Shown: piece after piece, positions 26,056-38,864 of the stretch
How positions within the stretch are numbered: the stretch's first letter is position 1
Layout: each line of letters opens with the position of its first letter
From: Glandiceps talaboti
Lineage: Eukaryota; Hemichordata; Enteropneusta; Spengelidae
DNA: 64,000 nt
Direction of reading: 5' to 3'
Assembly (NCBI RefSeq): GCF_964340395.1
Contig: NC_135563.1
Location: forward strand, 18,340,151 to 18,404,150
Made by a program: the position numbers and the translations under genes
Notes under the pieces: generated by a model
Seen by the model: the letters and a program-made list of their open reading frames with translations, nothing else
What the model was told of the DNA's origin: nothing
Databases searched by the model: none

Positions 26056-26605
26056 GAAGGCAATGACTACTTTTAGATGGAAAATTAATGGAAAAATTTC
26101 AAAGACAGAAAGACTGGAATACACGGAAAATTTTCTAATAATAAATCATCTTTTCAGATTATATATAGCCTGTTTACGGTGCTTGTGGTATATTCTGTTC
26201 AATTTCTCATACCATAGGCTTGCGACTACCCTATCCCTAACATGTAGAATATATTGAGAGATTGAACGAAATATACCATAAGCACCATGAACAGGCTAGA
26301 TTATATATCACAGAGAGCAATAACTATTTCTAAGTGAAAATCATTGGAAAATGTTCTAATACAGTAATATTGGAATACAGGAAAACATGAAAACATGAAA
26401 TAACAATAATCTTTTCAGAACATTTGCGACGGAGGGCAATAACTATTTCTAAGTGAAAATCTTTTGAAAATGTTCACAGACAGGAATTTGGAAAACTGGA
26501 AAAATGTTCACAAAATTGACAAAATTCTTTGCCAGATAATCTAATACAGAGGACAATGACTGTTTTTAGATGGGCAATCATTGGCAAATATTCACAGACA
26601 GTATG
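26056..26605. repeat. Four-copy tandem repeat, unit about 115-120 bp, interrupted by a MITE
   Basis: Copies begin near 26056, 26311, 26431 and 26547. Each starts with a core like GGCAATAACTATTTCTAAGT followed by GAAAATCATTGGAAAATGTT and ACAGACAG. Copies 2 and 3 are the most alike. The longer gap between copies 1 and 2 is explained by the 133-bp element and 9-bp duplication inserted near the end of copy 1. Confidence 0.8.
26166..26298. mobile_element. MITE, 133 bp, about 44-bp inverted repeats, 9-bp target duplication
   Basis: The left arm starts TAGCCTGTTTACGGTGCTTG. The right arm, reverse-complemented, starts TAGCCTGTTCATGGTGCTTA. They match over about 44 bp with a handful of differences. 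The direct repeat GATTATATA lies perfectly on both sides (26157-26165 and 26299-26307). There is no coding capacity. A 9-bp duplication fits Mutator-like (MULE) transposition better than the 8 bp typical of hAT, but superfamily assignment is inference. Confidence 0.88.
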
Positions 26606-29600
26606 GATGAGGTAAAAAAACAAAAACAGGCAATTTTGGGTGGGAGACAGTGCAGAAAATTGAAATCAATGGAGCAATACACATAAACATACCACAATGA
26701 CTAAACCTTCTTTGAAGTACTTAATTTCCACTGATGAACCACCCTAGAGGGGTTCTATGTTCCATGACCACTGGAATCACATCACAGAGTTGGGATTCCG
26801 ATCCCATTCTCTGATATCCCAATCATAACTTTTCCTGATATTCATACTGATCCCAGATTGACCTTTGACATCTTGTTTGTAACTTAGTCACATGTCAGAA
26901 ATATTCTACGTAATTATTCTATCCTTAGAACAGTGTTATGGAATTTACGCTTTGGTCGTTGAAATCTTCAAAATAGTATTTTTGGAATATATCCAAATAA
27001 CTTATTTAAAGAACAGATGGTGGATAAGTTGTGTATCTGTTCTGTAGCGGTATCTTGTAGAATGTGTAGTGTCAAACCTATAGGTGAGTAGATGAAACCG
27101 TAGTGAATACCAACAGATAACTGACTGGATAGTTTAGTCAGATTGTTTTAATCATCAAAATATTGCAGGGCAAAAGAAACTGCTGCTAAAGATTTGTGGA
27201 GTCTGACTTAATGACTGTGTTTATGTTGCAGGTCAACAAACAGTTGTTCAGGCCATTGAAAGTGAGAAAAGGTTTGTGTCGTAGGCCGGTTGCTTTGAAA
27301 ATTAGAGTTGCGATGAAAGTCATCTTTGCCATTTCATTTTGAATAAATCATAAAAGTGTCAGACAGAGAGTCTGATTGAAAAAAAACAAAAATAAACTTC
27401 AGCGCCTGGCAATCCCTCTTATCGGTGAGATAAACACAGCTAGCTTGCAATCAACTTATGCAGATGTGAAGATGCTCTCCATGGAGATAGATAGATGGAA
27501 TCACAGTTCTTGTAGAGAAACTTGCCACAGTTCAAACAGTAACAAACTCAGGGTCTAGTTTTAATAATCCCATACAATTTGACTCATTCTCTTTTGTTCA
27601 CGCTCTGTTGCTTCTTGAAACAGATAGTTTGCTAAGATTCTATTCATTTGGGCATTTCTTGAGGGCAAACGTAATTCGGCAAAGATTCCCACAGATAGGC
27701 ATTGGGCCGTATGCAGGTAATTCACATTCATAATACTATACACTAAGACCAACACACTATTGAATCATTATGTAAATCTTGCACAAGACAAGTTTTGTTC
27801 TTTTCCATGTCAAAACACCACTCTTGTAGTATTTGCTTGCATAGCCTCAGTTTAAACTGACCAATCACAACTCTTCTGCCACGTGTTTGAAAAGAGAAAA
27901 TAAAATTTGGAAAGAAGTGAAGAGACCGGATGAACTTCTTCAATAGCTCATTGCAGTTACAGAATTCCTTTCGCCTCCACCTTTCAACTCCCACACTTGC
28001 CTCTGAAGAGGAACAGCCCACTATTAAACAATTTTTTTGTTCAAAAGTTCAGAACTGTCAGCATGCTGCAAAATCATGAACAAAAGTTTGTTTCTCTGTG
28101 TTTGCCTTGAAGCAGACTCTGAAGTCAAACCAGAAGATTAGATGCATAAAAAGGGTGGAAAAAGAAAGCTGAATGAAATCAAAAGAAACATTTCCATGGA
28201 AACGAAATACAAGTAACATCACTTGTTTGTCTTACATTGCCAGTGTGCATCTCTTAAGAAGAAAAGACGGTATTTTAAAATTCAAATCATAAAGTAAGGT
28301 GAAATTTTTGGAACTAGAACTAAGTTTAAACTACTTGTATCGATAGATGAAACCTGACATCACATTCACATGTTTAGCTTACACTTTTATTCTGTGATAG
28401 TACATTGGGTTCCATCATCCAAAACCCTGGTGTATCTCATCACAGATTTGGTCCCAAAGTTACTTAAAACTGGAATTTGAACAAGATTTAATTTCCAATT
28501 TGCTAATTAACAATGTTTGTACTACCTGCACACTCAGTTTTTGTGGACACATAAGTCTATATCTATTTCCATGGTTTGCTATCTTAGCGGGGAAACATCC
28601 TCCTTTTTAAAACAGTACTTGAACTAGACTATTTTGGGTTGTTTTGATTCACAGCTAGAGTAATTTCAAGGTTAAGTTCTAGTGCCTTCAATTATAATGC
28701 TAATTTTTTTTTATCTTTGACAGGACTGGTTGACCTAAGAATTGTGAAAGAACCAGGCACTTATATAGAAACTCTCAAGTTACCTCCTGGGACACAGACT
28801 GGGTGTATGCAAACAGAACAATTTCAGAATACATGATTTTTACCTCTTCAGCCACTCCCACCCTGTAACTATGGACAGGTTAATAATCACCAATAGCTGA
28901 TAATTTTGATTGTATACAACCACGGTAAACATCCGTTCTGAAGCTAGGATAGGCATGATAGGCCTCTTGACAGTGACAAAATGTCAAAACTGCAGAATCA
29001 AGGTCAAAAAACTAAAGATGATGTCCTTAAATCACAGTTAATGTACTTAATAACTAGGCCTTCAATATTTTATTTCAGGATCCTGCTAAGCTGATAGTGG
29101 CATTATACCTACAAAGTAAGTCCCAACTGGACTACAAAACCTTGTGACTGCCAAATCTCATCTACATGATTAAAAGTATTTAATTCTCTCTTTAAAATAT
29201 ACGACTGGTTATATAGTGATCCCTGGAACAAAGTACTTGCAATTCTATGGTCAAACTCTGCATGCTTTCAATGAGTGCACCTCATCTATATGTTAGCTCC
29301 AAACTGTCTTATTTCCCAAGAGATATATCATGTTCTTCACACTCTTGCATCTATGTCACTGCTCTGAAAGCAATTGAAAGGTAACCCTGAGACTTGTCAG
29401 CCATGTTCACTTAGTATATCACAGGCTGTCGTTTCCGTCTAAGGGTTTCCATGTTTTATAGCATGGGCTGACCAGCATTGCCTGGCCTGTACAAAGCCTC
29501 AAGTCTCTGAACTAACTGAATGGATAAGTCGTACATATTGTTTTAAATGAACATAGGATGCTGTACCCTGTAAACTTTACTCTCATCCAAGCTCACTACT

Positions 29601-32600
29601 AGTAATCATAACATTGTACACATGCTCTCCCATCAGTAAAATGGTTCCTAGGTTTTACTATCATCCAGGGTACCAGCTCTACCTGTTTGGTCACTGGAAT
29701 AAAGAGTGCCTGGAAAACAGCATGGATGCCGAACTAATGAAGCCATGCAGTGTACATTAATCATGATTACTGAAATTTTTGAGTGACATTTCAAGCACGG
29801 AAAAATGCAATAATATACTGATAATGATACACTGACTACACATAACCACATCTGGTTCATAATTAGTAAAGGATGGTACAATGCCTACACTTATGATCAG
29901 TTTGATTTATCACTAAAATGTTACATCATTTGAGTTTTAATACTATACACCATCCCCTATGCAACATAATACAGCGTCTACCATTACATCAATACTGCAG
30001 GCATGATTTCATTCATAATAGACACAACAGCGAATGGTTACCTACCAGAGCTGAAGAATAACACAGCCAGAGAACTCCCACTGGTAGAAACTGAAGATTC
30101 TAGCTCTGCAACTTAGTGATATCAAATGAACACTTGTTGCAGATGTTAAACGCAATCAAACTTGGATATTATGACTGCCAGTCTTCTGACTTCAACTATA
30201 TACACTAAGATGCTGTTGGTTTTACTTCTACTGAACCTACTATCTGTAACAGTTGGTTTACACCTAGGTGACTTCAACACCAGATTAATTTACTAATGGT
30301 GGGGTGAGAAAAGACTTTTTATTTAGATTAGTTTAGTCAGGTTATTTCTTTCTTTACTTTCTTTTTGTTTTCCAGATGGGACTCATCTCTCCTTCTGGAG
30401 AACACAAACACAGCTGACATGATATTAAAATCAAACAGAATAACCATCACCTGTTTTCTTTGTTTATACAATTTACAAATCGTGGATGAGTTATTATTGT
30501 GGTTTTGAAGTTCCATGTATATATCCAGTGGTAGTAAAATACAGCTTGTTATTGTATGTAAGTGACAAAACATTAGTTTTCTTTCTGCTCTTACTCTTTT
30601 GTCAACCTCTGTGATGACGTGGCTAAATGGAAAAGATAGAAAATTCTTCACCTGGCAACTCCTGCAAATCTACTTGTACTAAACTTAGCTTGGTGGTCAA
30701 AATATCATCTCTCTTCTACATCAAACTCTATGTTAATTGTAACTTTATGACCTGTTTTATACTCTCAAATTCTTTAAAGCATCGAAGGCCTTTTAAATCA
30801 CCGATGTTTCATCCATTCACCATCCGCTATTGATAATCATGAAAAGAGATGACACTTTACAATTTATATAATGAGTACAAAGTGTGAGGAATGATGGTAT
30901 GAAAACCTACAAATAAATCATAACACAAAACCAGCTGTAAGAGGGGCCCTGACCCCAACAAATGAACTCTAGTAAAGCGTGTGCCACAGCCGTGTGCCAC
31001 ATCCAAAATTTTTGTGGTTGCAGAATTTGTAATGTAGCATTTTAGTTCACAGACTTTACCAGCTGTTCTTAGTGGGTCACCTTGTCAACACTTCTAGCAT
31101 GCTACCCTTCAGAGTGACACACGTTCTCTGCAGATAGAATTACCACTCTCTAGTGACGACAATTCTCTCTAATGATGATGATAGCAGGGAAGATTTTCCT
31201 TTTTATTGATTTTATGCAAAAAATGGTAAAACAATTCATAACCTAACAAGGTAAAACTTAGTTTTCATTACTCCCCACGATACTGTATTGTTGAATTGGA
31301 AAATTGTCCTTATGAATTAAGAATTTAAAGTTCTCAATCTTGTCTATGCCAATTTCTTGGGATGGTATTGTTTCAAAACTTCAATTCTAGATTTTAAACA
31401 CCAACACTCATCCGCCACCCCCACCCCCATTTATTTCACTTTATTTCCTCTAAGTTTTTTTCAAGGAGTGGTATCTCTTCAAAACTCAGCGTTTTCATTT
31501 CAAGCAAATGGTTTTCATAGTAGGTAGATATATACTAAATGTTTATAAATACAGATACAACACTTTGTACATGCTATGTATTTGTATACAATTTCCTAAT
31601 CTTTGAAAACAGACCCCCAAGAGGTTTGTTGTGTATAACTGACTGTAAAGATGTTTACAAATATAATCCCTTGCTACTGGAAGTCTTCCTGTTGTGGTGT
31701 TGTGCATGTCAACACTAGGATGCTAATGAGAACAGGTTTGCTTACTTACACCATCAAAAGACTCTGTATGGTAATGCCTATCACTAGATAATCACATTCT
31801 AAGTAATCCCTTCATTAACATAAGATCTGTTGTAACTTTTTCACTCCTAAGTCCCACACATAAATCATGATTAGTACTTTATTTAGACAGCTTAGTTCAT
31901 TTCCTAATGTTGTATGGGGTTTGTATTTCTATAGGGTTTCTATTTACATTTGCATTTGTGATTTCAAATTTCAACTGTATGTTAATTAAAAGCTGGACAC
32001 TAACAACAGTACGTGTAACAAGCAAGTCATCAACAACTCTTTTCAGTAATGAAGTTGTATGGGAAAGAATGTCCTGAGACTGAAAATCCCTGGCTGGGAA
32101 TAGTCTAGGAATTAATGGGACAGTTGAAAATTTGCATACAATACTCAAAACTTTCCAAATCACACCATTTGCTTGAAGAGAAACTTGTCATATTGATCCA
32201 TTCCCAATGGAATACACTTTAGTGTGGATGATCAATATACGAGGAAAGATTCCAATCTGGACTAACAAGAAAAAGATTATTACTAGGAATTTGCCCTGTT
32301 ATACATTAGTTGTCTCATCAAACAATATGAAAGCTAGGCTGTTGACCGCTTATCATAGTAGACTGATTGGTGAATACCTTGTCTGCTTAGCACTCTGGAT
32401 ATGGTTACACATCATCCTAACGAAACTGAATCATGACAACTCTGTCGTGTTCATGTCTTCCATAAACAGGCTATTGATGCTCAGTTACGGTGCTAGTAAA
32501 CATGTTACATGAAAACAAAACTGTCTTGAAACAACTCAAAGTGAATAACAACCTATGACATCATACGTGGGATGTTGTCTCCATGGTTACCTCACCTTGA

Positions 32601-34979
32601 ATGACCAACTGGAAAAAAACAAGTTTAGATCTCCCCTTTCATCATGATACTTTTACTTTTGTTATCTTACTTAGAACCCCATTACGTCAGACGATAACTA
32701 TTTAGCTGTGAGTGACATCAAACGTTTATGACGTCATAAGCCATACTTTTTTAGAAATGATAACGGTTCAAATTTACTGTACAGCAGGCAGTGTGACCCC
32801 AAGTAACCACAAATAAGCTATTCCTGGTGAACTCAGAGGTGGTGAAAATAATAATTAAGGAAAAGGATATCCTATTAACGGAACCACATATAGATGGACC
32901 TTAATTAAGTCTGGATGCAGAGACTTCACCTTGCAGTAAGCTGTGTACACACAGGAAACCTTGACCAGAAACAACCTACTAATACCACCACATTTATAAC
33001 TATGTCTAACTTTTAATACCGAGCAGGTGCTGGGTTTCCCACTACGAGGACACTCTTAAAACTAGAAAATAGAAAATTGGCCAGACTACTGGTACCGTAA
33101 ATGTTGTTTGTCACAAAAAAACTAAGCCCGCCAATCCTTTTGAATTGGACCCATCAGCCACGAAGGACGTGTCCATTGATAAATTGATGATCACACCTGT
33201 AGCCTCTAAGCAACGGGACTCTAGAGACACTCAAGTCTCATTCATAAAAAATTGCCGCTAAGTGTGGACAGAAATAGTAGTCAAATGACCACGTCTACCT
33301 ATGAATGAAACTAGGTAGGTCCACCTACACAGACAACTATGACTGGATACCTGAATGTACCTGATAATAGCCCAGCACACTGCTCTCTAGTCAATCACTG
33401 AACTGTCATGAATGAAACGACTGATAAAAGCAGTCAACGGCCAATGAATGAATGGTCAGAATACACACCACATGAATGAAACGTACTTCAATGCACAGTG
33501 ATTTCACCGATAGCAGGGAAACTAGTGATTTATGAAGGCGGCTACTTATCTGGCTCACTAAGGTAACGAAGGCTTACAGCACACTCCACAATGTAGAGTC
33601 CATGGCCTTTGCACCAAGCCTTTTGTAAATATTAACCTGTAGCGGAAGTATAGCTCTTGAATGCCCAATGCAACGGTATACTTATGCATGTGAGATTAGT
33701 AATGCAAAGATCATACAACTCCCTTATCGCCCGTCTCCCCCCTGAAAACTGATAATGAAAGATGCACATCACCCTGTCTGGAGTCAGTATGTTCTAATAT
33801 ACACACACATACACACACGCATCAAGTGACTACCTGCATACAATTACAGTCACCTATCCCACTGGGTAAAGTTTCACTGTTTTTGAATTTCAAAAGATTT
33901 TGTTTCAGTAACACTTTAGTTTTTGTCATTTCATACTTTCTGTATCGCTATGAAAGCTATCATTTTGCAGATTTTCACAAATGCATGACATTTTACATTT
34001 CCTTTATGGCTTCTCTTTCCTTTCCTTAGTAACAAAATGAATGAGTCCATAGTAGATTTTTGAATAAACTAATTTACTTAGGCAGGACCACTCCCACACA
34101 CAATTCTAACACTATTCAATACTGATCCCTATGGCAATATTTCTATAGCATTGTGGACATGGTAACGGTCAGAAAACATCCGCTCTGGTACTATGTGCTA
34201 ACTTTATTTTAGTTTGGACTGACTGTTAAAATACAAGACACTACTGCTGGAGTGACAAATTCTCATGCATGGAACTATTTGCATATGAATAACACCTCAA
34301 CTTGGAGAGGCTATAATCAAGTTTGAAAAGAGAAAGGTTATATTAAAATTCCAAAACACCTCTGTCTCCTATTCATAGCTGATTTCCCCAATTACTTATC
34401 ACATTCTTTTATAGAGAGACTTCAAAGAAAGATTAAACTACTCAAACTTTCACAAATGAACAATAAATCTCAGTCCTGCAACTTGTAAATAAGTATAATG
34501 AACAGATTTTGAGGTTAAAATCCTTTAAGAGTAGCAAAGCTAGAACGATCACAGACCTGTCAAATGCAAAGTCGAGCAAGAGGTCAGATTCCGAGTTGAA
34601 CACACCTTGAGTATGCTTTTCAGTGACATCTTTTGATATAAGCATTGATATATGGTGACCCCTTCCCTTATCATGACGACGATGAGTGGAATAGGAAGTA
34701 AACCAACTACTTGGTAAACATAGTTGAATGATGAAGTGGAGCAAACTGACGCCAATAACATGGGTATTCGTAAATTATTAAGATAGATACACCAATGCAC
34801 TGTATAAACCCTTCACAAATTTTAAGTCAAACAAAAAGTATGAACATTTACAAGTTCAGTCCTTAAAATTTACAAGATGGTTTGTTATGTAAATAAGGTG
34901 TTAACTGCTTGACAAATTATAATTGGTTTGGACAAAAGAGAAATTACATTGAACAAATCTGTGATAGGCTCAATTATAC

Positions 34980-35010
34980 CACAGACAAGTAAGTTACATA
35001 CTTGTCTGTG
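34980..35010. repeat. Perfect 12-bp inverted repeat (hairpin)
   Basis: CACAGACAAGTA and its exact reverse complement are separated by 7 bases. It is not followed by a T run in a way that suggests a Pol III terminator. Confidence 0.7.
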
Positions 35011-35239
35011 TGTGATTATACTACCTTGGTTTGGAACACTCCTTACTGTAATATGATGATTACGAATGTTTTGATCAAACTTTTTCATCATTCTATTATC
35101 TACCAAAGCCATGATACACCTATCTCAGAGACTTGGCTATCTGGGTTTATTATGTTGTTTGTTGAGCTAGTGTGTTTTTCAAGATAGCCAGTTTATTCTC
35201 TGGACCACTGTATTCCTGAAATGGATTATTTCAAATACA

Positions 35240-35270
35240 ATCATAGACCCTACATGAAAGGGTCTATGAT
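35240..35270. repeat. Perfect 12-bp inverted repeat (hairpin)
   Basis: ATCATAGACCCT and its exact reverse complement are separated by 7 bases. The layout is the same as the hairpin 250 bp to the left, but the sequence differs. Confidence 0.7.
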
Positions 35271-36876
35271 ATAACTTGATAACAACTATTTACTACATAT
35301 GAAAATTTCTACTCAAACATCCAAATATTTTTTGGAAGCACATCTCAAATCTCATGTTTTTCTTTCCTTATCACAACTTCAGTCACTTCATGCTAATCAC
35401 AATTCTGTCTATCTTTGCCTGAAATACAAGGAACCCATTTGAGCCTAAAATTACAGTAACCAAATATGTTCAAAGGTACCGATTTTGATGCAAAATACAA
35501 AAGACAACCCTCCTTTAGAGAAAAGCTGTGCACAAACTGTTATGAGAATGGCCTCGTGTTTTGGTATTCCCGTAGCCTTACACGAATGTCATTTGCCCAG
35601 CCCTTGAAATTATGAAAGCCGTTTACCTTGGATAGAATAGGGCAAAGACAAGTGAATAGGGATATGAGAAGAATGACATAAGAATATAATAGGTGGACAC
35701 AAAACAAGAGGATCAAAGCTAATTAAATGGTAATTATTCAAACAAAAACAGACACAAGAAACTGATACTTTCTAGTTATAACTGCACTGCATCAACTTGA
35801 CATTTGTAATTTACAACTTGTCACTCTCCACACAGATGATAATTTTGGTGAATTTCGGGGACACACGTACTGTGGCACTGAAATATTAGCCGGATTTAAA
35901 CTGTGATTTGTAGCGATCATGTGCCCACACTTTACAAACTATGATAATCTCATGCCTTTTATGGGATTATACCTGCATGCATGTAAGACACATGCGCAGG
36001 ATTTTATTTTGGCAAATTGTATCACAAAGTGAATAGGCTGTGATTTCCACCAATCAGGACAGTGTAGAGCTATAATAGGCTTTACGGAGACCATCAGTAG
36101 TGGTGCCTGGTTGCCTAAGCTCCTCTGCATTCAAATCCTCCTTATAAAACATGCGCCACTCTAGGTGTCTGTTTTCTGCCAAAATTTCCACCCAAAAAAC
36201 ACGAAGCACCAGTCAACTGTAGCGCAATGACTACAACAACAAGATATCAAATTTCATTAGAAGACTTATTTGTTTTTTCAATTTGTCTAAGCAAATTAAA
36301 GAATCCCCTATCTTAATTCTGGAACAAATTTGAGATTATAGAACAAAATTAAACTTGTGTGTGATTTACTCAATGAACTAACCAGATCAATGAACTTGAT
36401 TTTTCCAGTTTAGTTAACTTAACAGCTGTCCTCACCTTGCCTGTTGCATTTATTGATGTTATCGCCAACATTCGTTTACTTTGCCGGCAAGCAAGAGAAA
36501 CTGTTTTGAAAACAGCAAATGACGCTAAGAAACCATGGCATGAGATAAACTATTAAATTTCTATTATGCATGTCATTTGGAGACAAGAAGTGGCTCGTGT
36601 CTTGCATCCATGAAGTGGTTGATGTCTGATGTACAAGAACTGGCTCTACGTACCAAACCACAAACTATGTATCCTTGCAAATGCATGTAAATTAGTTTGC
36701 CCTATCAGACACACCCCAAAAGATACAAGACTTCTTTCTAAGAATCACCTGCTACTCATCACATGTCTACAATGATATACAAAATATCAAGGGTTCAAAA
36801 ACAAACATATTATGATCCTGAGATGTGATAAACTTTAGGTATTATTGTAATGTGATCACCTCATTTCATTCATATA

Positions 36877-36891
36877 CCCCCCCCCCCCCCC
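36877..36891. repeat. Poly-C run (15)
   Basis: Fifteen uninterrupted C lie within unit 1 of the tandem dimer and are absent from unit 2. Confidence 0.95.
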
Positions 36892-36968
36892 ATACATAGT
36901 AGTTACATATATAGTGTATTATATACATGGAGTTCACTTATCGTAATATATTTGAAAGCAGGCCAAGC

Positions 36969-37045
36969 ATAGTCTAGTCCCTATACTGTATCATTACGAT
37001 TTACACTGTGGTTTAGTTAGAGACCATGTTGGCATCCAGACTAGT
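36969..37045. mobile_element. TAGTC-ended mini-element, 77 bp, at a site with an intact empty counterpart
   Basis: The insertion starts ATAGTCTAGTCCC and ends ATCCAGACTAGT. It is flanked by CAAGC on both sides (36964-36968 and 37046-37050). If the element is taken as TAGTC...GACTA, the flanks become 8-mers GCCAAGCA and GTCAAGCT, each one change from the unoccupied GCCAAGCT at 37192-37199. There are short imperfect terminal inverted repeats and no coding capacity. It matches the copy at 38781 over its full length at roughly 80 percent by eye. Confidence 0.85.
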
Positions 37046-37215
37046 CAAGCTACAAAGAATGGCATTTTTAGTAACCAAGATGTGATAAACTGCGGACAAT
37101 AGCCTTTGGAGTTCATTACCTTACTTGATATGTAGTTACTTGTAAATATACACGGAGTTCACTTATCACAAAATTCATTTTTTGAAAGCAGGCCAAGCTA
37201 CAAAGAATGTTGTTT

Positions 37216-38780
37216 TTACCATTTTAGCTAAATACCTTCACTAAAATTATGATCATCTCAAGTTAATTCTTTATCTAAATATATCACACAGCATGATGAG
37301 GATGCAAAATACAAGCATCTTGTACGTAAGCTATAGTATATATTACAGCTACGTGAAATACAAATTTGGAAACTGTAACTTCTCATTTACCACTATCAAA
37401 TTTTATCATTTCCATGCTCTCAACTCTTCTTATACCTATATATATATCTATAAAAACAAGTATGTAACATTCAGTTGTTTACTATGCATACTGTCATTTT
37501 TAGCATGTATTTCATGATGTGTTAAATTCTAAACTTTATAGAAGAGTTTCCTGTATCCTTGGACCATACTCCATTCCAAGACACTTAATATTAGGTCTTT
37601 CCACTGTATACAGGACAGCTCAGCCAGCAAGCTACAGGAGAAATGAAGTTCTCTTGGTGTTTCACCCTAGATGTAATGTTTTTAACACAAAGATAGACAC
37701 AGTTGAACTCTAGACTAACTATAACAGATATGTGATAGCAGGACCCTTTACCTAATCACATTGAAAAGATTGAAAAGTGATGAAGCATTACTATTCAATT
37801 ATTATTCTATTATTCTATTAAGTGCAGTAGAAACGGGTTTCTGCTGAAAAAATTGCACATATGTACTTGATGATTTTAATGACTTAGATGGTTAACATGT
37901 TAACTTGCCTACTTCTACGGACGGCCCCTCTGTGGATGGCACCTCTATTTGCATTGGAAGTTGTGCGTGTCTGTGTCTGTCTAATAAACATCACCGTTCA
38001 TGAATGAAACACCAATTGCATCTTCAGTTCTCCTGTAAGTTTTCCAGTATGCTAATCTTTTGCATTATTCTTTAATTTGTTTCAAAATAGAACATTATTG
38101 GCCATTTTAACTTTTGTCAAAACTAACTTCATTCATGGTGACAAAATTTATTGACCTCATAGCACTTTATTACCCTATGGATCACTGTGATGACAGTAAT
38201 AGTGACAAGAAGGAGGGTATAATTTATTTCCACAATTGAACATTTCCGGTGTTTTTGCATAGGTTAATGAATACTGTCAAGATGAATACATTATTCAATG
38301 CGAAATCAAATATTTGTTTTTGAAAGCACACATAGGCAACTCAAATATTACACATTCATCATTATTCATTTCATCTTGGTTAAATTTGGTGATCTGAATA
38401 CACCTGTTTTCTCAGCAACTTTTGCAAAATAGGTTTTCTGGCTCATACTTATTTTACTTGGTCTATATTTGTGTTTTTATTTAGCATTTTAATTTTGTGA
38501 CAAAAACCAATTATTTCTTTATGTATTTAGTTATTTACACTTCATTATCATTGTCATGTATTTTGTATAATCTATGTACTAATTTATTTATTCAGATATC
38601 TAGACATTTTGTATGACTTAAATTTTTCTAGTGTCTGATATGACAATTTGCATGTTTGTACATAAGTCTAGTGGCCATAGTACTGAATAAATGATTGATT
38701 AATTTATGTCAAAATCACACTTAAACACATTCATTACTGTGGTAAACACATGAAATTTGAATTATTTGAAGGGATTCAGG
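37216..38780. other. Intergenic sequence, no gene recognised
   Basis: AT-rich sequence; short frames at 37293-37517 and 37519-37713 have no recognisable motif. The dimer remnant ends near 37215. Confidence 0.6.
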
Positions 38781-38855
38781 TAGTCTAGTTCCTATACAGT
38801 ATCGTTCCAATTTACATCTCCAGTTTAGTTAGAAACCACGTTGGCATCCTGACTA
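38781..38855. mobile_element. TAGTC-ended mini-element, 75 bp, perfect 9-bp target duplication
   Basis: The element begins TAGTCTAGTTCC and ends ATCCTGACTA, and shares the interior GTTTAGTTAGARACCAYGTT with the 36969 copy. The direct repeat GGATTCAGG flanks it exactly (38772-38780 and 38856-38864). Confidence 0.87.
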
Positions 38856-38864
38856 GGATTCAGG

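Larger units (their letters stand above)
26606..36818. other. Intergenic sequence, no gene recognised
   Basis: About 10 kb with many short open frames (for example 27743-28021 minus, 30337-30651 minus, 32207-32512 plus, 34442-34800 minus), none with recognisable domains or paired splice-site and coding signals. Small features are two perfect 12-bp hairpins at 34980-35010 and 35240-35270 and a run of diverged ATGAATGAAACG words around 33300-33490. Confidence 0.55.
36819..37215. repeat. Diverged tandem dimer; one unit holds a mini-element, the other is the empty site
   Basis: Two head-to-tail units begin at AGATGTGATAAAC (36821 and 37078). They share GTAGTTAC, CGGAGTTCACTTATC or its variant, and TTTGAAAGCAGGCCAAGC followed by TACAAAGAATG. 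Unit 1 is longer because of a C15 run (36877-36891) and an insertion of about 82 bp between CCAAGC and TACAAAG. Unit 2 reads CCAAGCTACAAAG continuously at 37193-37205. Confidence 0.85.
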
